Assembly: GCF_025698965.1 (NCBI RefSeq)
Contig: NZ_JAILWL010000009.1
Coordinates: 1 to 35,073 of the forward strand
Origin: Roseibium sp.
GTDB lineage: Bacteria > Pseudomonadota > Alphaproteobacteria > Rhizobiales > Stappiaceae
DNA: 35,073 nt
Direction: 5' to 3'
The notes below the pieces were generated by a model, which did not search any database, had not been told where the DNA came from, and worked only from the letters and a program-made list of their open reading frames with translations. Shown piece by piece: positions 25,083 through 33,242 of this stretch (position 1 is the first letter of the stretch; every line of letters begins with the position of its first letter). A program made the position numbers and the translations under genes.

Positions 25083-26243
25083 TCATTCGCTCAAATCGCG
25101 CCATTGCTCAGGTTCGAGATCGAGGCCAGTACCGTTCCCTTTGGGGACTTTGATCGTGCCCGCGTCAACTGAGAGATCAAGGAAACCAATATTGGTTCGA
25201 AGGGGATTGTCGTTGGCGTCAAGCTCCATCGGGCCAGCGCCGTCAAACAGTGACAAAAGCTGAAGCGTAACGGCAAGCCCAGGCGCCGCGCCCATGTAAT
25301 GGGGGCACAATCGCATACCCGCATTCACGGCCACCGACGCTAAGTCGAGCCAACCTGTCACTCCGCCGATCTTTGTAATGGATGGCTGCATGACCCGAAT
25401 GCCACCGGTTTCAATGTGCGGTGTGAGATCATCCAGAGATCGAATGTTCTCTCCTCCGGCGAGATCAGGTCTGACCCCTCTGTTGAGGCGGGCCCATTCC
25501 GATATGGGTAGCGTGGCGGGTACCGGTTCTTCAACAAAGCTGAGACAAGACTCGTCCAGTCTGGGAATCACATCGAGTGCCTGTTCGACGGACCAGATTT
25601 GATTAGAATCGACCATTATCTCAAATTCGGAACCGACCAGCCGGCGTGTACGACGGACAACATCAACATCGGATTCATCGCAGTAGCCGACCTTAAGCTT
25701 TACCGCTCGGTGACCATTAGAAAGAATTTCCTCAATCCGACTCTCAAGTTGCGCCCGATCGGGCGAACTTGCGTAAACCCTAACTTTTTCTTTTGGCGCG
25801 TAAGGGACTAGCATGGATAGGTGACACCAGTCCGCAGCTTTGCTGAGTACGAAACTCGCCAGCGACAACCCGGCTTTTCTGGAAAGCAAATCCCATACGG
25901 CAATGTCTATTCCCGCGACAATATTCTCAAAGGCGCCTGTTTCCCCGGTGTGGTTTGCCAGGAGCTGCCAGCGTCCGGTTATGAAATCCGCTAACTTGCG
26001 TGGCGATTCAAACTCAGCATCCTTGATGCTCGGAAATACGAGAGACTGAAGAATCTCGGACCGATGGTTCGCCGCTGATGGCGGAAAATTCGACCAGATC
26101 TCACCCCAGCCCTGCGCGCCCTCAAAATCTGTGACACGCGCGATAAGACTAGTTCGCGTCACGAGGTCGCCCAAAACCGAACGGGCTGGAGACTGTGAAA
26201 CCGCAGAAACTACAAAGGTTTCGACTGCTCTTAGCCTGATCAT
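25083..26243 (-). CDS. Enolase-superfamily dehydratase/racemase-like enzyme
   Basis: Enzyme of the mandelate racemase/muconate lactonizing group, 386 residues. The frame opens at 26315, but GGGGAG lies five bases before the ATG at 26243 and family homology (IRLRAVETFVVS) begins there. N-terminal capping domain to about 125, then the barrel. Catalytic and metal residues: KLKVG (KxK base), VDSNQIWS (Asp), EEPVP (Glu), GGENI (Glu) and CPHYMG (His). At the place where mandelate racemase-type enzymes have the Asp of the His-Asp dyad it reads QPSITKIGG, with Ser, so the chemistry may deviate. Members near lactonases and SDR genes usually dehydrate sugar acids to 2-keto-3-deoxy acids, and that role is inferred here. 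First gene of the importer operon, behind the palindrome-linked promoter. Confidence 0.9.
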   Translation of the reverse strand: MIRLRAVETFVVSAVSQSPARSVLGDLVTRTSLIARVTDFEGAQGWGEIWSNFPPSAANHRSEILQSLVFPSIKDAEFESPRKLADFITGRWQLLANHTGETGAFENIVAGIDIAVWDLLSRKAGLSLASFVLSKAADWCHLSMLVPYAPKEKVRVYASSPDRAQLESRIEEILSNGHRAVKLKVGYCDESDVDVVRRTRRLVGSEFEIMVDSNQIWSVEQALDVIPRLDESCLSFVEEPVPATLPISEWARLNRGVRPDLAGGENIRSLDDLTPHIETGGIRVMQPSITKIGGVTGWLDLASVAVNAGMRLCPHYMGAAPGLAVTLQLLSLFDGAGPMELDANDNPLRTNIGFLDLSVDAGTIKVPKGNGTGLDLEPEQWRDLSE

Positions 26244-26287
26244 CAAACTCCCCCCGGCTGGATCGGCGTGAATGGAACCTAAGATGA

Positions 26288-26315
26288 TGTATAATTGTTT
26301 ACTTACTCTTGTCAA
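26288..26315 (-). promoter_or_regulatory. Sigma-70 promoter of the importer operon
   Basis: On the minus strand TTGACA (26315-26310) and TATACA (26293-26288) are separated by 16 bases and lie about 45 bases before the enolase-type start. This is close to the housekeeping consensus. Confidence 0.7.
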
Positions 26316-26329
26316 ACTGATTAATCAGT
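26316..26329. promoter_or_regulatory. Perfect 14-bp palindrome, candidate GntR operator
   Basis: ACTGATTAATCAGT is a perfect palindrome directly against the -35 box of the importer promoter and just upstream of the opposite promoter. Its size and place fit the operator of the adjacent GntR/FCD regulator, which could then control both operons at once. Confidence 0.65.
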
Positions 26330-26341
26330 GTGTTCATTATA

Positions 26342-26370
26342 TTGACATGAGTGTGCAAAAGATCCAATAT
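26342..26370 (+). promoter_or_regulatory. Probable promoter of the regulator/catabolic operon
   Basis: TTGACA at 26342-26347 and CAATAT at 26365-26370 with a 17-base spacer, about 39 bases before the GntR start and 12 bases beyond the palindrome. Consensus -35, weaker -10. Confidence 0.55.
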
Positions 26371-26408
26371 GCAAACGAAATTGCGCAAACCTCACGAGAT
26401 GAAAATTG

Positions 26409-27035
26409 ATGTTGGCCGAAAACGCGATCGCTGAATTCAAGGGCTGTCTGCTCACACAGGGCGTCAAACCAGGCAGTTTCCTCACGCTCAAGGAAATCTC
26501 GAGCTTGTTGGAAATCCCGCTTGGAAAGACACGGGAAGTAACTCAAAGATTAGCTCTGGAAGGGTTTGTTCAAATCCACCCGCAACGGGGGATTCAGGTC
26601 ACTTCAATTACGGTTCAAACAATCCACGATGCTTTCCGGTTTCGGTCCATTATGGAGGAAGCCGCCGTCGCCCAGTTTGCGGTAAAAGGCCATATAGACA
26701 AAATCAATAATCTCATCGAAAAGACGGAAGCACTAAAATCTCTGGACACTGAAGCGCCCGATTTTCATGACAAGGTGGCCTCTGTAGACTGGGAGATGCA
26801 TTTCTCATTTATTGAAAATGAATCCAATGTATTTCTTTCAAACGCCTACAAGCTCAACGCCACATATATCCGCTGGATAAGAGCCAACACCAAAATCCCA
26901 CCGACCCGGGACCTAGATGTAATTGAAGAACATCTGGCGATTTTGAACGGTTGCCTTGCGCGCAATCCAGAGGCGGCAGTCACTGCAATACGCCTGCATC
27001 TGAAAAAGGCCTCGAAACAGGCGCTGGAAGGATGA
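26409..27035 (+). CDS. GntR-family regulator with FCD domain
   Basis: DNA-binding regulator of 208 residues. The frame opens at a TTG three bases earlier, and the ATG at 26409 is preferred. N-terminal winged helix about 1-65 (FLTLKEISSLLEIPLGKTREV, then LALEGFVQIHPQRGIQV). C-terminal FCD effector domain about 75-205 with the metal-ligand set visible: Asp and His in DWEMHFSF, His in EEHLAILNG and His in IRLHLKKA. In this family the ligand is typically a sugar acid or related carboxylate, which fits the neighbouring enzymes. It probably represses both divergent operons through the palindrome at 26316-26329 and is released by an intermediate. Its stop overlaps the start of the mutarotase gene (ATGA). 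Confidence 0.92.
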   Translation: MLAENAIAEFKGCLLTQGVKPGSFLTLKEISSLLEIPLGKTREVTQRLALEGFVQIHPQRGIQVTSITVQTIHDAFRFRSIMEEAAVAQFAVKGHIDKINNLIEKTEALKSLDTEAPDFHDKVASVDWEMHFSFIENESNVFLSNAYKLNATYIRWIRANTKIPPTRDLDVIEEHLAILNGCLARNPEAAVTAIRLHLKKASKQALEG

Positions 27036-27919
27036 GCAACCCGACATTTCAACCTGCAAAAGCTGAACGCGTCTTCATGGCATGCGGTAGTCTGCGGGCT
27101 GGCTTCAGCCACCGTGGCGCAGAACTCCGTCAGTTATTTTTTCATGGCAAGCCGGTTCTCTTTCATGGCAATTTCGATCCTTGGCCGCATCCGTCCGCTG
27201 TCTTGTTTCCTGTCATAGGCCAGCCTCCGTCCGACTGGAAAGTGCCCGCCCACGGATATGCTCGAAATGAGATATTCGATCTCGTTGACGCCAGCAGCGA
27301 AGAAGTCGTTTTCAGGCTCGAGCATGTCCCTCAGGGTTTCGGCAACCACCAGGTCCTCACCATCGAAATTTCCCATCGCCTGACCAACGAAATGCTGAAA
27401 ACCGCCGTCGTCATCGAAAACACCGGTCACGCTGATGCACGCTTCGGTTTCGGGTTTCATCCTGTTTTTCAATTGCCGCGCAATGCACTTGCAAAAGCAG
27501 GCAACGTTACGCTGGAAACGATCGCGTGTTTGCCACAAGAGGCTGTTTTGATGCAGCAGATGAAGCAAACAGAAAAAACGATTCAGCTCATAGCGGAGGG
27601 AAATACGCTCGCTATTGAGCCCGAAAATTTCCAAAAAGGTGGGCTTCTGCTCAAGAACACCAGCTCTGAAGAACTCATTTTGAGAGCACATAGAATGCGG
27701 TGGCCCGTCGCTGTCCGGAGTGGGTCCGCCAGACACCTGGCGCTTTGGAGCCTACCGGGTATGGACATTTTCAGCGTGGAGCCCTGGGTAACGCTACCCG
27801 CAGGACGAAGCGGAGGATTCGAAACCGGTAAGCAGTTTCTTGAACTTCAAGCCGGTGCACGCCGGCGTTTCGAAATGGCCATCATTGTTTTGCCTGTCAC
27901 CTCGGGAAGACCTTCGTGA
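27032..27919 (+). CDS. Aldose 1-epimerase-like mutarotase
   Basis: A 295-residue beta-sandwich enzyme of the aldose 1-epimerase superfamily, which interconverts the alpha and beta anomers of sugars. The start overlaps the regulator stop by 4 bases, with GGAAGG just before it. Family features: a start region RAGFSHRGAELRQLFFHG, the loop PVIGQPPSDWKVPAHGYARN with a His, the catalytic-site element GFGFHPVFQLP, and the Glu-containing block FSVEPWVTL near the end. In oxidation pathways a mutarotase supplies the anomer used by the dehydrogenase, so it fits upstream of the SDR step. Its stop is overlapped by the GTG of the next gene. Confidence 0.88.
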   Translation: MSNPTFQPAKAERVFMACGSLRAGFSHRGAELRQLFFHGKPVLFHGNFDPWPHPSAVLFPVIGQPPSDWKVPAHGYARNEIFDLVDASSEEVVFRLEHVPQGFGNHQVLTIEISHRLTNEMLKTAVVIENTGHADARFGFGFHPVFQLPRNALAKAGNVTLETIACLPQEAVLMQQMKQTEKTIQLIAEGNTLAIEPENFQKGGLLLKNTSSEELILRAHRMRWPVAVRSGSARHLALWSLPGMDIFSVEPWVTLPAGRSGGFETGKQFLELQAGARRRFEMAIIVLPVTSGRPS

Positions 27920-28812
27920 GTTCTTTGGATTTAGAGCCTCCGAAGGTTGAGATCGCCGTTCAGACAGACAACACCCTTGGTGAATCTCCTGTATGGCACG
28001 AAGAAGAGCAGACGCTCTATTGGATAGACCTTCGCGCTCCGAGCATTCAGAGATACCGGCCAGCAAACGGAATGCATCAATCCTTTCGCCTTCAGCACCT
28101 GGTTGGTGCCGTCGTTCCCAGATCGTCCGGAGGCGTTATATCATGCATGGAAAACGGATTGCACGTCTTCCGGTTCGATGGTCAGGGCGCAAGACCGCTA
28201 CCCGGTATTAATCTGCACATTCCACAAAACCACCGCATGAACGATGCCTGCTGCGATCGTTATGGGAACTTGTGGTGTTCCGTCATGAGAGATTTCGGCA
28301 AGTCGGCGACCGGTACTCTCTATCGGTTGTCCCCGGACGACAGTGTGATCCTCGTCAGGTCAGGTCTGACCGTTCCAAATGGCCTTTGTCACGATATCGT
28401 CTCCGATCATTTGTATTTTACCGACTCCCCAAGCGGTAAAATAGAATTCATCAAGGCTTCCGAACCGCTGCAACAACCGGTCGATTGGACCCCGTTCTGT
28501 GATCTTTCCAGTCTACCCGGTGTCCCAGACGGTGCGACTGTCGACCGCGAAGGTTTTCTCTGGAGTGCGGTTTTCGGAGCAGGGAAAGTGCTGCGCATCT
28601 CCCCAGACGGAGAAGTCGTTGGAGCTATACATCTCCCTGTTTCGCAACCGACATCCTGCACATTCGGAGGGTCAAACCTCCGAACCCTGTTTGTTACTAC
28701 CGCAAGGCAGGGCCTTGCGCAGGAGCAGTTGAGAAATGAACCACTCGCAGGGAGTGTCCTAAAGATCGAGCTTCCTTACACCGGTCAACGCGAAGGGAAA
28801 TTCGCCGCATGA
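27916..28812 (+). CDS. SMP-30/gluconolactonase-type lactonase
   Basis: A 298-residue beta-propeller lactonase that would open aldonolactones to aldonic acids using a divalent metal. Metal-site signatures are present: LGESPVWHEEE (Glu), HRMNDACCDRYGNLW (Asn and Asp), TVPNGLCHD (Asn) and VPDGATVDREGFLW (Asp). Repeats of a WxxxxYWIDL type occur at the start. GTG start coupled by 4 bases to the mutarotase stop, and its own stop is overlapped by the ATG of the SDR gene. In the proposed path it acts after the SDR dehydrogenase and before the dehydratase of the divergent operon. Confidence 0.93.
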   Translation: MSSLDLEPPKVEIAVQTDNTLGESPVWHEEEQTLYWIDLRAPSIQRYRPANGMHQSFRLQHLVGAVVPRSSGGVISCMENGLHVFRFDGQGARPLPGINLHIPQNHRMNDACCDRYGNLWCSVMRDFGKSATGTLYRLSPDDSVILVRSGLTVPNGLCHDIVSDHLYFTDSPSGKIEFIKASEPLQQPVDWTPFCDLSSLPGVPDGATVDREGFLWSAVFGAGKVLRISPDGEVVGAIHLPVSQPTSCTFGGSNLRTLFVTTARQGLAQEQLRNEPLAGSVLKIELPYTGQREGKFAA

Positions 28813-29579
28813 ATAGCAGCAAACCACTCAGCGGCAAAACCGCCTTGGTAACCGGATCTGCCAACCAGGGGATTGGACGCTCGATTGCCCTCGCCCTCGC
28901 CGAGGCAGGTGCGGATTTAACGATTCATAGCCGGGACGATATGGAGCAAGCCAGCGAATTGGCACGGGAAATCTCAAGATTTGGCGTATACGCTCATCCA
29001 GAAGTCCTCGATTTCGCTACCCCGAACGCAGCACGCGAGTTGGTTAGATCAACCATTTCTCATTTCGGAAAGATTGACATTCTTGTGAACAATGCTGGCT
29101 TCACAATTCGAAAGTCGATCATGGAATGTGATGATGCTGAATTCGAAGCTCTGCTGAACGTTAATCTTCAATGCTACTTCGCTGCCGCGCAAGAGGCTGC
29201 TAGAGACATGATCGGCAGACGGGCAGAAGGCCGCCTGATTTTCGTTTCCTCGGTCAACCAAGACATTGTAATGCCAGGCCAGGGTCTTTATTGCGCCACC
29301 AAGGGAGGTGTCCGCCAATTGGCAAAGGCAATGGCTCTAGAACTAGCTCCTCAAAAAATTACTTCAAATCTCATCGCTCCCGGGCTTGTGTTCAGCGATT
29401 TCAACAGTCAGGTAATGCGGAATGAGGATTTTTACCGTTTTGCAACGGCTGGAATTCCGATGGAAAGAGGTGCCTCGCCAGACGAAATCGCAGGGACTGC
29501 TGTTTACCTCGCACTGCCGTCATCTTCCTACGTAACCGGTGCATCGATTACGGTTGATGGCGGCAAAAGTTTGCCGTAG
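28809..29579 (+). CDS. Short-chain dehydrogenase/reductase
   Basis: NAD(P)-dependent oxidoreductase of 256 residues, classical SDR. Cofactor motif TGSANQGIG (15-23), LVNNAGF, the catalytic Ser in VSSVNQ, and Tyr 161/Lys 165 in YCATK are all present, and the C-terminus ends YVTGASITVDGG, typical of the class. The start overlaps the lactonase stop by 4 bases. With mutarotase and lactonase it most likely oxidises an aldose at C1 to the lactone, as L-fucose or D-arabinose dehydrogenases of this class do. It is the last gene of the operon, and no terminator was recognised in the following 250 bases. Confidence 0.94.
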   Translation: MNSSKPLSGKTALVTGSANQGIGRSIALALAEAGADLTIHSRDDMEQASELAREISRFGVYAHPEVLDFATPNAARELVRSTISHFGKIDILVNNAGFTIRKSIMECDDAEFEALLNVNLQCYFAAAQEAARDMIGRRAEGRLIFVSSVNQDIVMPGQGLYCATKGGVRQLAKAMALELAPQKITSNLIAPGLVFSDFNSQVMRNEDFYRFATAGIPMERGASPDEIAGTAVYLALPSSSYVTGASITVDGGKSLP

Positions 29580-29838
29580 TTAATGACCAAGTTGGAGAAC
29601 GTTAGGCTCCGGTCGGTGAGTACATATGTACCGCTTCATGTGGGGACTTATCGGTCCAGTAAGGTCATTTTGCGTAGTGTCGCCCAAAGGGCCTCAGAAA
29701 CTTGAATCGGCGGCATGAATACAAACTCGGATACACCTTAGCTCAACTGCTAAGCTGTCTCGAATATCGGGACCACTTCAGCGCGCCGCGGCCGCTTTCA
29801 TACCGACAGTGACACGCTCACTAATAGGTGACGTTCCC
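29580..29838. other. Gap without a gene
   Basis: About 260 bases between the convergent SDR and Rem-like genes. No stem-loop with a T-run and no supported ORF. Confidence 0.4.
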
Positions 29839-30642
29839 CTATGTGCCAACCACTGACAAGTATTGCTTCTTGCCCATGTTTTTCTCGCCCGCTAAGTCAA
29901 AAGCGCGAGTTGTTGATTGTGGCGCCTGTACCGGACGGCGCGAATCGCTGACTTGCTGCTTTGGAGTAGATCCGTCCTTGAGCATGTATCCAATATACCG
30001 GGTGGATTCGATTGCATCATAACCGAGCCGCTTCCGAAGTTTCTTGCGCAGCTTCGAAATATGACTTTCGACAACACACTCATCGACACCATCGTTCATC
30101 ACGCCATAGACTGCGTTGAAGATCTGCGTTTTCGTTATCCGGCGTCCTTTGTTCTTCACCAGATATTCCAGAATGCGCCTTTCGCGACGTGGTAGCTCCA
30201 TCACCTGTCCGTAGACTGTCGGGTCCCGCCCGTCAAAGAACACTTCAATTGCTCCGATTCCCGCTGAGCTGGTTCTGGAGGAAATGCGGCGTCTGAAGGC
30301 TCCGACTCGTGCAATTATCTCCCGGACGTGTACCGGCTTCCTCAAAACATCGTCCACTCCTGCGAAGAACAGCTGCAGCATGTTGTCGAGACTTGAAGCA
30401 TCTTCCAATGCAAAAATCTGAGCCTCCGGACAGTGATTTCGGATAGGAGAGACAAATCCGCTCCGCTCCTCGCCTTCACCGAGCAAAATTGCTTCCACCG
30501 ACCTCAAATCCTGCGCGCAGGTTACTTCCAGCCAGTCCTTCAGTTTCCCTGGATGCAATTTGAGTGACGTGTATCCTTCCCGCTCGAATGCCGAAGCATA
30601 GCCAGCGGTCACCATTTCTCTTGAATCTACTATAATAAACAT
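29839..30642 (-). CDS. Rem/FtcR-like OmpR-type regulator (orphan)
   Basis: A 267-residue response-regulator-like protein with an atypical receiver (about 1-120) and an OmpR-type winged helix (about 125-235: LPRRERRILEYLVKNKGRRI, then ESHISKLRKKLRKRLGYDAI, then RYIGYML). The sequence resembles Rem of Sinorhizobium and FtcR of Brucella, which activate flagellar genes (GVDDVLRKPVHVREI, and FNAVYG). The receiver begins IIVDSREMV with a single acidic residue, and the usual phosphorylatable Asp place reads AILLGEGEE, with Gly. It probably works without phosphorylation, as known for the family. A basic C-terminal tail of about 35 residues (RRPVQAPQSTTRAF) is extra. No flagellar gene lies in the window, so its targets are elsewhere. 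AAGGGG precedes the ATG. Confidence 0.82.
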   Translation of the reverse strand: MFIIVDSREMVTAGYASAFEREGYTSLKLHPGKLKDWLEVTCAQDLRSVEAILLGEGEERSGFVSPIRNHCPEAQIFALEDASSLDNMLQLFFAGVDDVLRKPVHVREIIARVGAFRRRISSRTSSAGIGAIEVFFDGRDPTVYGQVMELPRRERRILEYLVKNKGRRITKTQIFNAVYGVMNDGVDECVVESHISKLRKKLRKRLGYDAIESTRYIGYMLKDGSTPKQQVSDSRRPVQAPQSTTRAFDLAGEKNMGKKQYLSVVGT

Positions 30643-30938
30643 GTCCGCCCCTTGGATTGTTCCAGTATTAATCCGTAGTTTTGCAGAGGCATAAGGTCAA
30701 CATTTTCTCCCTGACCTAAGGTTTATTTTGAGTTTTAAGGTGTCGATAATTCGTATACCCACAATCCAATCTAAATAAAAAGCCATCAATATAGAGAGAA
30801 AAATCACGAAAAGTTATCTCAAAATATCAAATATCGCCATTTACTGCTGAAAATTCGATGTGTGCTCCATCATACATATGTATTAATCGCAAAACAAATT
30901 GGTATATGTGCACTTTTACTAAACAATCGAAACTTGGC
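30643..30938. other. AT-rich upstream region of the Rem-like gene
   Basis: About 300 bases of AT-rich DNA that should hold the promoter of the Rem-like gene. No inverted repeat that stands out and no supported ORF. Confidence 0.4.
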
Positions 30939-31244
30939 TTATGAAGCGTCGGAGAGAGCCTGCTCCAGTTCGGCAAAGGGGACTGTCGGTTGGAGTTGAT
31001 CTGCGCGCTGGCGCAGCGCCTCGTAAATCTTAGGCATAAATCGGCACACCGTTTCAAGTTGGTCGGCCCCGGCAGGCTGAAATCCTCCCATCATCCTGAG
31101 ATCCCTACTGTCTTTGAATTGTGAGATCAGTCCCTTGATCCGGTGTATCAGTTCCCTCTGATCAACTGACCTGGCTCTGTTCGTGAGACGGGGGGATGTC
31201 GGTACCGGCTGACTTTGTCGCGTCCCGGTCGTGTTTTTCCTCAT
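30939..31244 (-). CDS. Hypothetical 101-aa ORF at the edge of the IS3 relic
   Basis: Unknown. Its first 27 codons overlap the 3' end of the transposase frame (which ends at 31162) and are probably not real. The part beyond the element, from about DQRELIHRIKGL to the end, has normal codon use and looks helical (GADQLETVCRFMPKIYEALR, then PFAELEQALSDAS). It may be the 3' fragment of a gene cut by the insertion, or an intact small gene with an internal start such as the ATG in RMMGGF. No ribosome site decides. Confidence 0.4.
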   Translation of the reverse strand: MRKNTTGTRQSQPVPTSPRLTNRARSVDQRELIHRIKGLISQFKDSRDLRMMGGFQPAGADQLETVCRFMPKIYEALRQRADQLQPTVPFAELEQALSDAS

Positions 31245-31998
31245 AGCAATTTGGGCTGACGTAGCCCAGAGCAGAATGTAACCTCTTTTTTTGTGTATGT
31301 TTTTTCAATGAAGCTTGGCAGGTGATCTGCTACGTCTTCAAAGGTCTCGTATTCAGTGGTGTAGACAGCTTCGGCTTTCAACGTCTTCATGAAGCTCGCT
31401 GCGTAGGGGTTGTCGTCGAGGTCGCCACGCGAGCTCATAGAGCCAACAAACCCATTCTCCTTCAGGATTCGCCTGTGTAAGCTGGCCGCATATTGAACGC
31501 CGCGATCGGAGTGAAACAGGCAGCCTGGCTGTGGTTTTCGCTTTTCGATTGCTGAATTGAGCGCAGCGGCTGTAAGTCGCAAATCTGTGCGTTTACCGAG
31601 TGCGTACCCAACAGCTTTTCGAGACCAGACATCCAAAATGACAACGAGGTAGCAGAACCCCGTTGCGATTGGGAGAGAGGTAATGTCCCCCGCCCAGAAC
31701 TGGTTGGGGCCAAAAACCTCAAATCCCTTTGCCAGGTTCGGGTAGATCGGGCTGTCATTATTGCTGTCCGTCGTAACACATAACGGCGATTTTGTTTTGG
31801 ATTTAAACCGTTCTCTCGCATGATACGCTGCACTTTCTTGGAATTGACAATCATACCGCGATGGCGAAGTTCAGCCGTCACGCGGCGATTGCCATAACCT
31901 TTGAACGTCGCGACGATGTCTTGGATCTCAGCAACTATAGGATCTTCTTCAGCTGTGGCCGCCCTTGTACAGAATGTGGAATGTGGCAACCCCATCAG
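31162..31998 (-). pseudogene. IS3-family transposase OrfB, multiply frameshifted
   Basis: Integrase-core transposase of the IS3 family. Readable blocks in three frames: an N-terminal HTH_21-like part (TFKGYGNRRVTAELRHRG, then VQRIMRENGLNPKQNRRY), a shift near 31765, then the DDE core (AGDIT, LDVWSRKAVGYALGKR, LFHSDRGVQYAA), and a shift near 31280 into KRLHSALGYVSPNCYE to a stop at 31162. In active members the last catalytic residue is the Glu of an AESF-type motif. Here the place reads YAASFMKTLK, so the Glu is Ala. The element is dead. Confidence 0.85.
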
Positions 31999-31999
31999 T

Positions 32000-32350
32000 T
32001 CACATCCTCGCCGGACAGAGAGACCAGCGGCCCGGTAATGATCGATGAGCGTTCGCTTGTCTTCGATGCTGTGCGCATCCTTGCTGTTTTAAAAACTCAA
32101 TCTCGAGAGCCTGACGGCCAACGAGCCGCTCCAATGCAGCAAATTGGGCTTCATATTCAGGAAACTGCTCAGCCTCTACAGTCTCGCTGTCAAATTTACC
32201 TTTCTCGTATTTTTCGATCCAGGTGTGGATCAAATGGCGGCAGATATCGCACTCTACGCTCAAAGCATTGAGCGCGGTTCCATTGACATACGCTTCAACA
32301 ATCATGCGCTTGAACGGAATGCTGTGGCGGCGATGGCGTCTCTTGGTCAT
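32000..32350 (-). CDS. IS3-family transposase OrfA
   Basis: Small DNA-binding subunit of an IS3-family element, 116 residues as read. It has the helix-turn-helix of the family (RHLIHTWIEKYEKGKF) and a leucine-zipper-like tail (FAALERLVGRQALEIEFLK). OrfB continues in the +1 frame after the TTTTTAAAAC stretch near 32090, whereas the usual programmed shift of this family is -1, so a base change has probably broken the OrfA-OrfB fusion. The last 23 residues are then out of frame. No clear terminal inverted repeats could be assigned. Confidence 0.75.
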   Translation of the reverse strand: MTKRRHRRHSIPFKRMIVEAYVNGTALNALSVECDICRHLIHTWIEKYEKGKFDSETVEAEQFPEYEAQFAALERLVGRQALEIEFLKQQGCAQHRRQANAHRSLPGRWSLCPARM

Positions 32351-32625
32351 GGGATTTCCTTATCCGAAGGCCAAGACTGGGGAAAATCAAAAACTCACAT
32401 CGTCCAGCCCAAGGGGCGCACTCCAAAAAACCCCTGCGCCCCAGCGGACGGATGGCGTCCGTCGTTTTCTCGGGCGAAAGCGAATTCCAATAGGGAACCG
32501 TCACACGCACGCGCCTCCTTTTGTCCTGAAAAAAGTGATGGAAGTGCCCGGCCCCGCTCGACTTTTCCGTGCAGGTTTGCTGAGATGAAACTCTTCCCGT
32601 TCACCCTCAGCCCGCGGAGAACCTA
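32351..32625. other. Gap between the IS3 relic and the zinc-ribbon gene
   Basis: About 275 bases, should contain the right end of the IS3 element. No ORF with support. The ribosome site GGAG at its end serves the next gene. Confidence 0.4.
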
Positions 32626-33114
32626 GTGGTCAACTTTCAGGATACTATTCAAGAGCACGGTGAAGCTATCGGCCTCAGCCTGCGCCACACCAGCACCGCC
32701 ATGGATCTCGCGGCCGAGCTTCAGAGCCTTGCCTCCCGATCGAAGCATGCAGGCGATATGGAGCTTAATCACCTTGTCGCGGCCTTGAAGAGCGAGATTA
32801 CCAACGCGAACCGCGCGAACATAGCAATCCAGAAGACGCTGTCCAAGATCGAGAAAGCTGCTCTTGAGGCAGTGGTAGTAAAGAGCAAACTTGATCGCTA
32901 TGCGCTCTGGCAAACGCCGGCCGGCGCGTCGGTGTATCGCCTTAAAGCAGATCGTGCCGAGGGCGATCCCATGCATTACGTATGTCCAGTATGTTATCAG
33001 AATGCGAAGATAAGCATTCTTCAAGGTAGCCAGATGAAGAAAGATTGCATGGTGTGCGACAAGAGCTCGTGCACCTACAGGTTCGAATACTCCAGATCGG
33101 TTGACCGTGCCTAG
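32626..33114 (+). CDS. Coiled-coil and zinc-ribbon accessory protein
   Basis: A 162-residue protein of a type common on alphaproteobacterial plasmids and prophages, function unknown. Residues about 12-85 are helical with heptad-like spacing (HTSTAMDLAAELQSLASR, then AALKSEITNANRANIAIQ). A conserved-looking centre DRYALWQTPAGASVYRLK leads to a C-terminal four-Cys ribbon: HYVCPVCYQNAK and KDCMVCDKSSC, C-x2-C ... C-x2-C. It probably binds zinc and may act as an oligomeric nucleic-acid or protein adaptor (inference). The start is GTG with GGAG six bases before it. Confidence 0.7.
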   Translation: MVNFQDTIQEHGEAIGLSLRHTSTAMDLAAELQSLASRSKHAGDMELNHLVAALKSEITNANRANIAIQKTLSKIEKAALEAVVVKSKLDRYALWQTPAGASVYRLKADRAEGDPMHYVCPVCYQNAKISILQGSQMKKDCMVCDKSSCTYRFEYSRSVDRA

Positions 33115-33242
33115 ATTAGCCGACGGTTGAGCAAATAGTCTCATTCCACACCTCCGAATCCACTGCAGAGCCGCTCGCGTTTTCCGCATGGGCCTGCTGA
33201 TGTGCGAACTCCTTCGTTCCTCCTCAATCCCGGGAGACCCTT

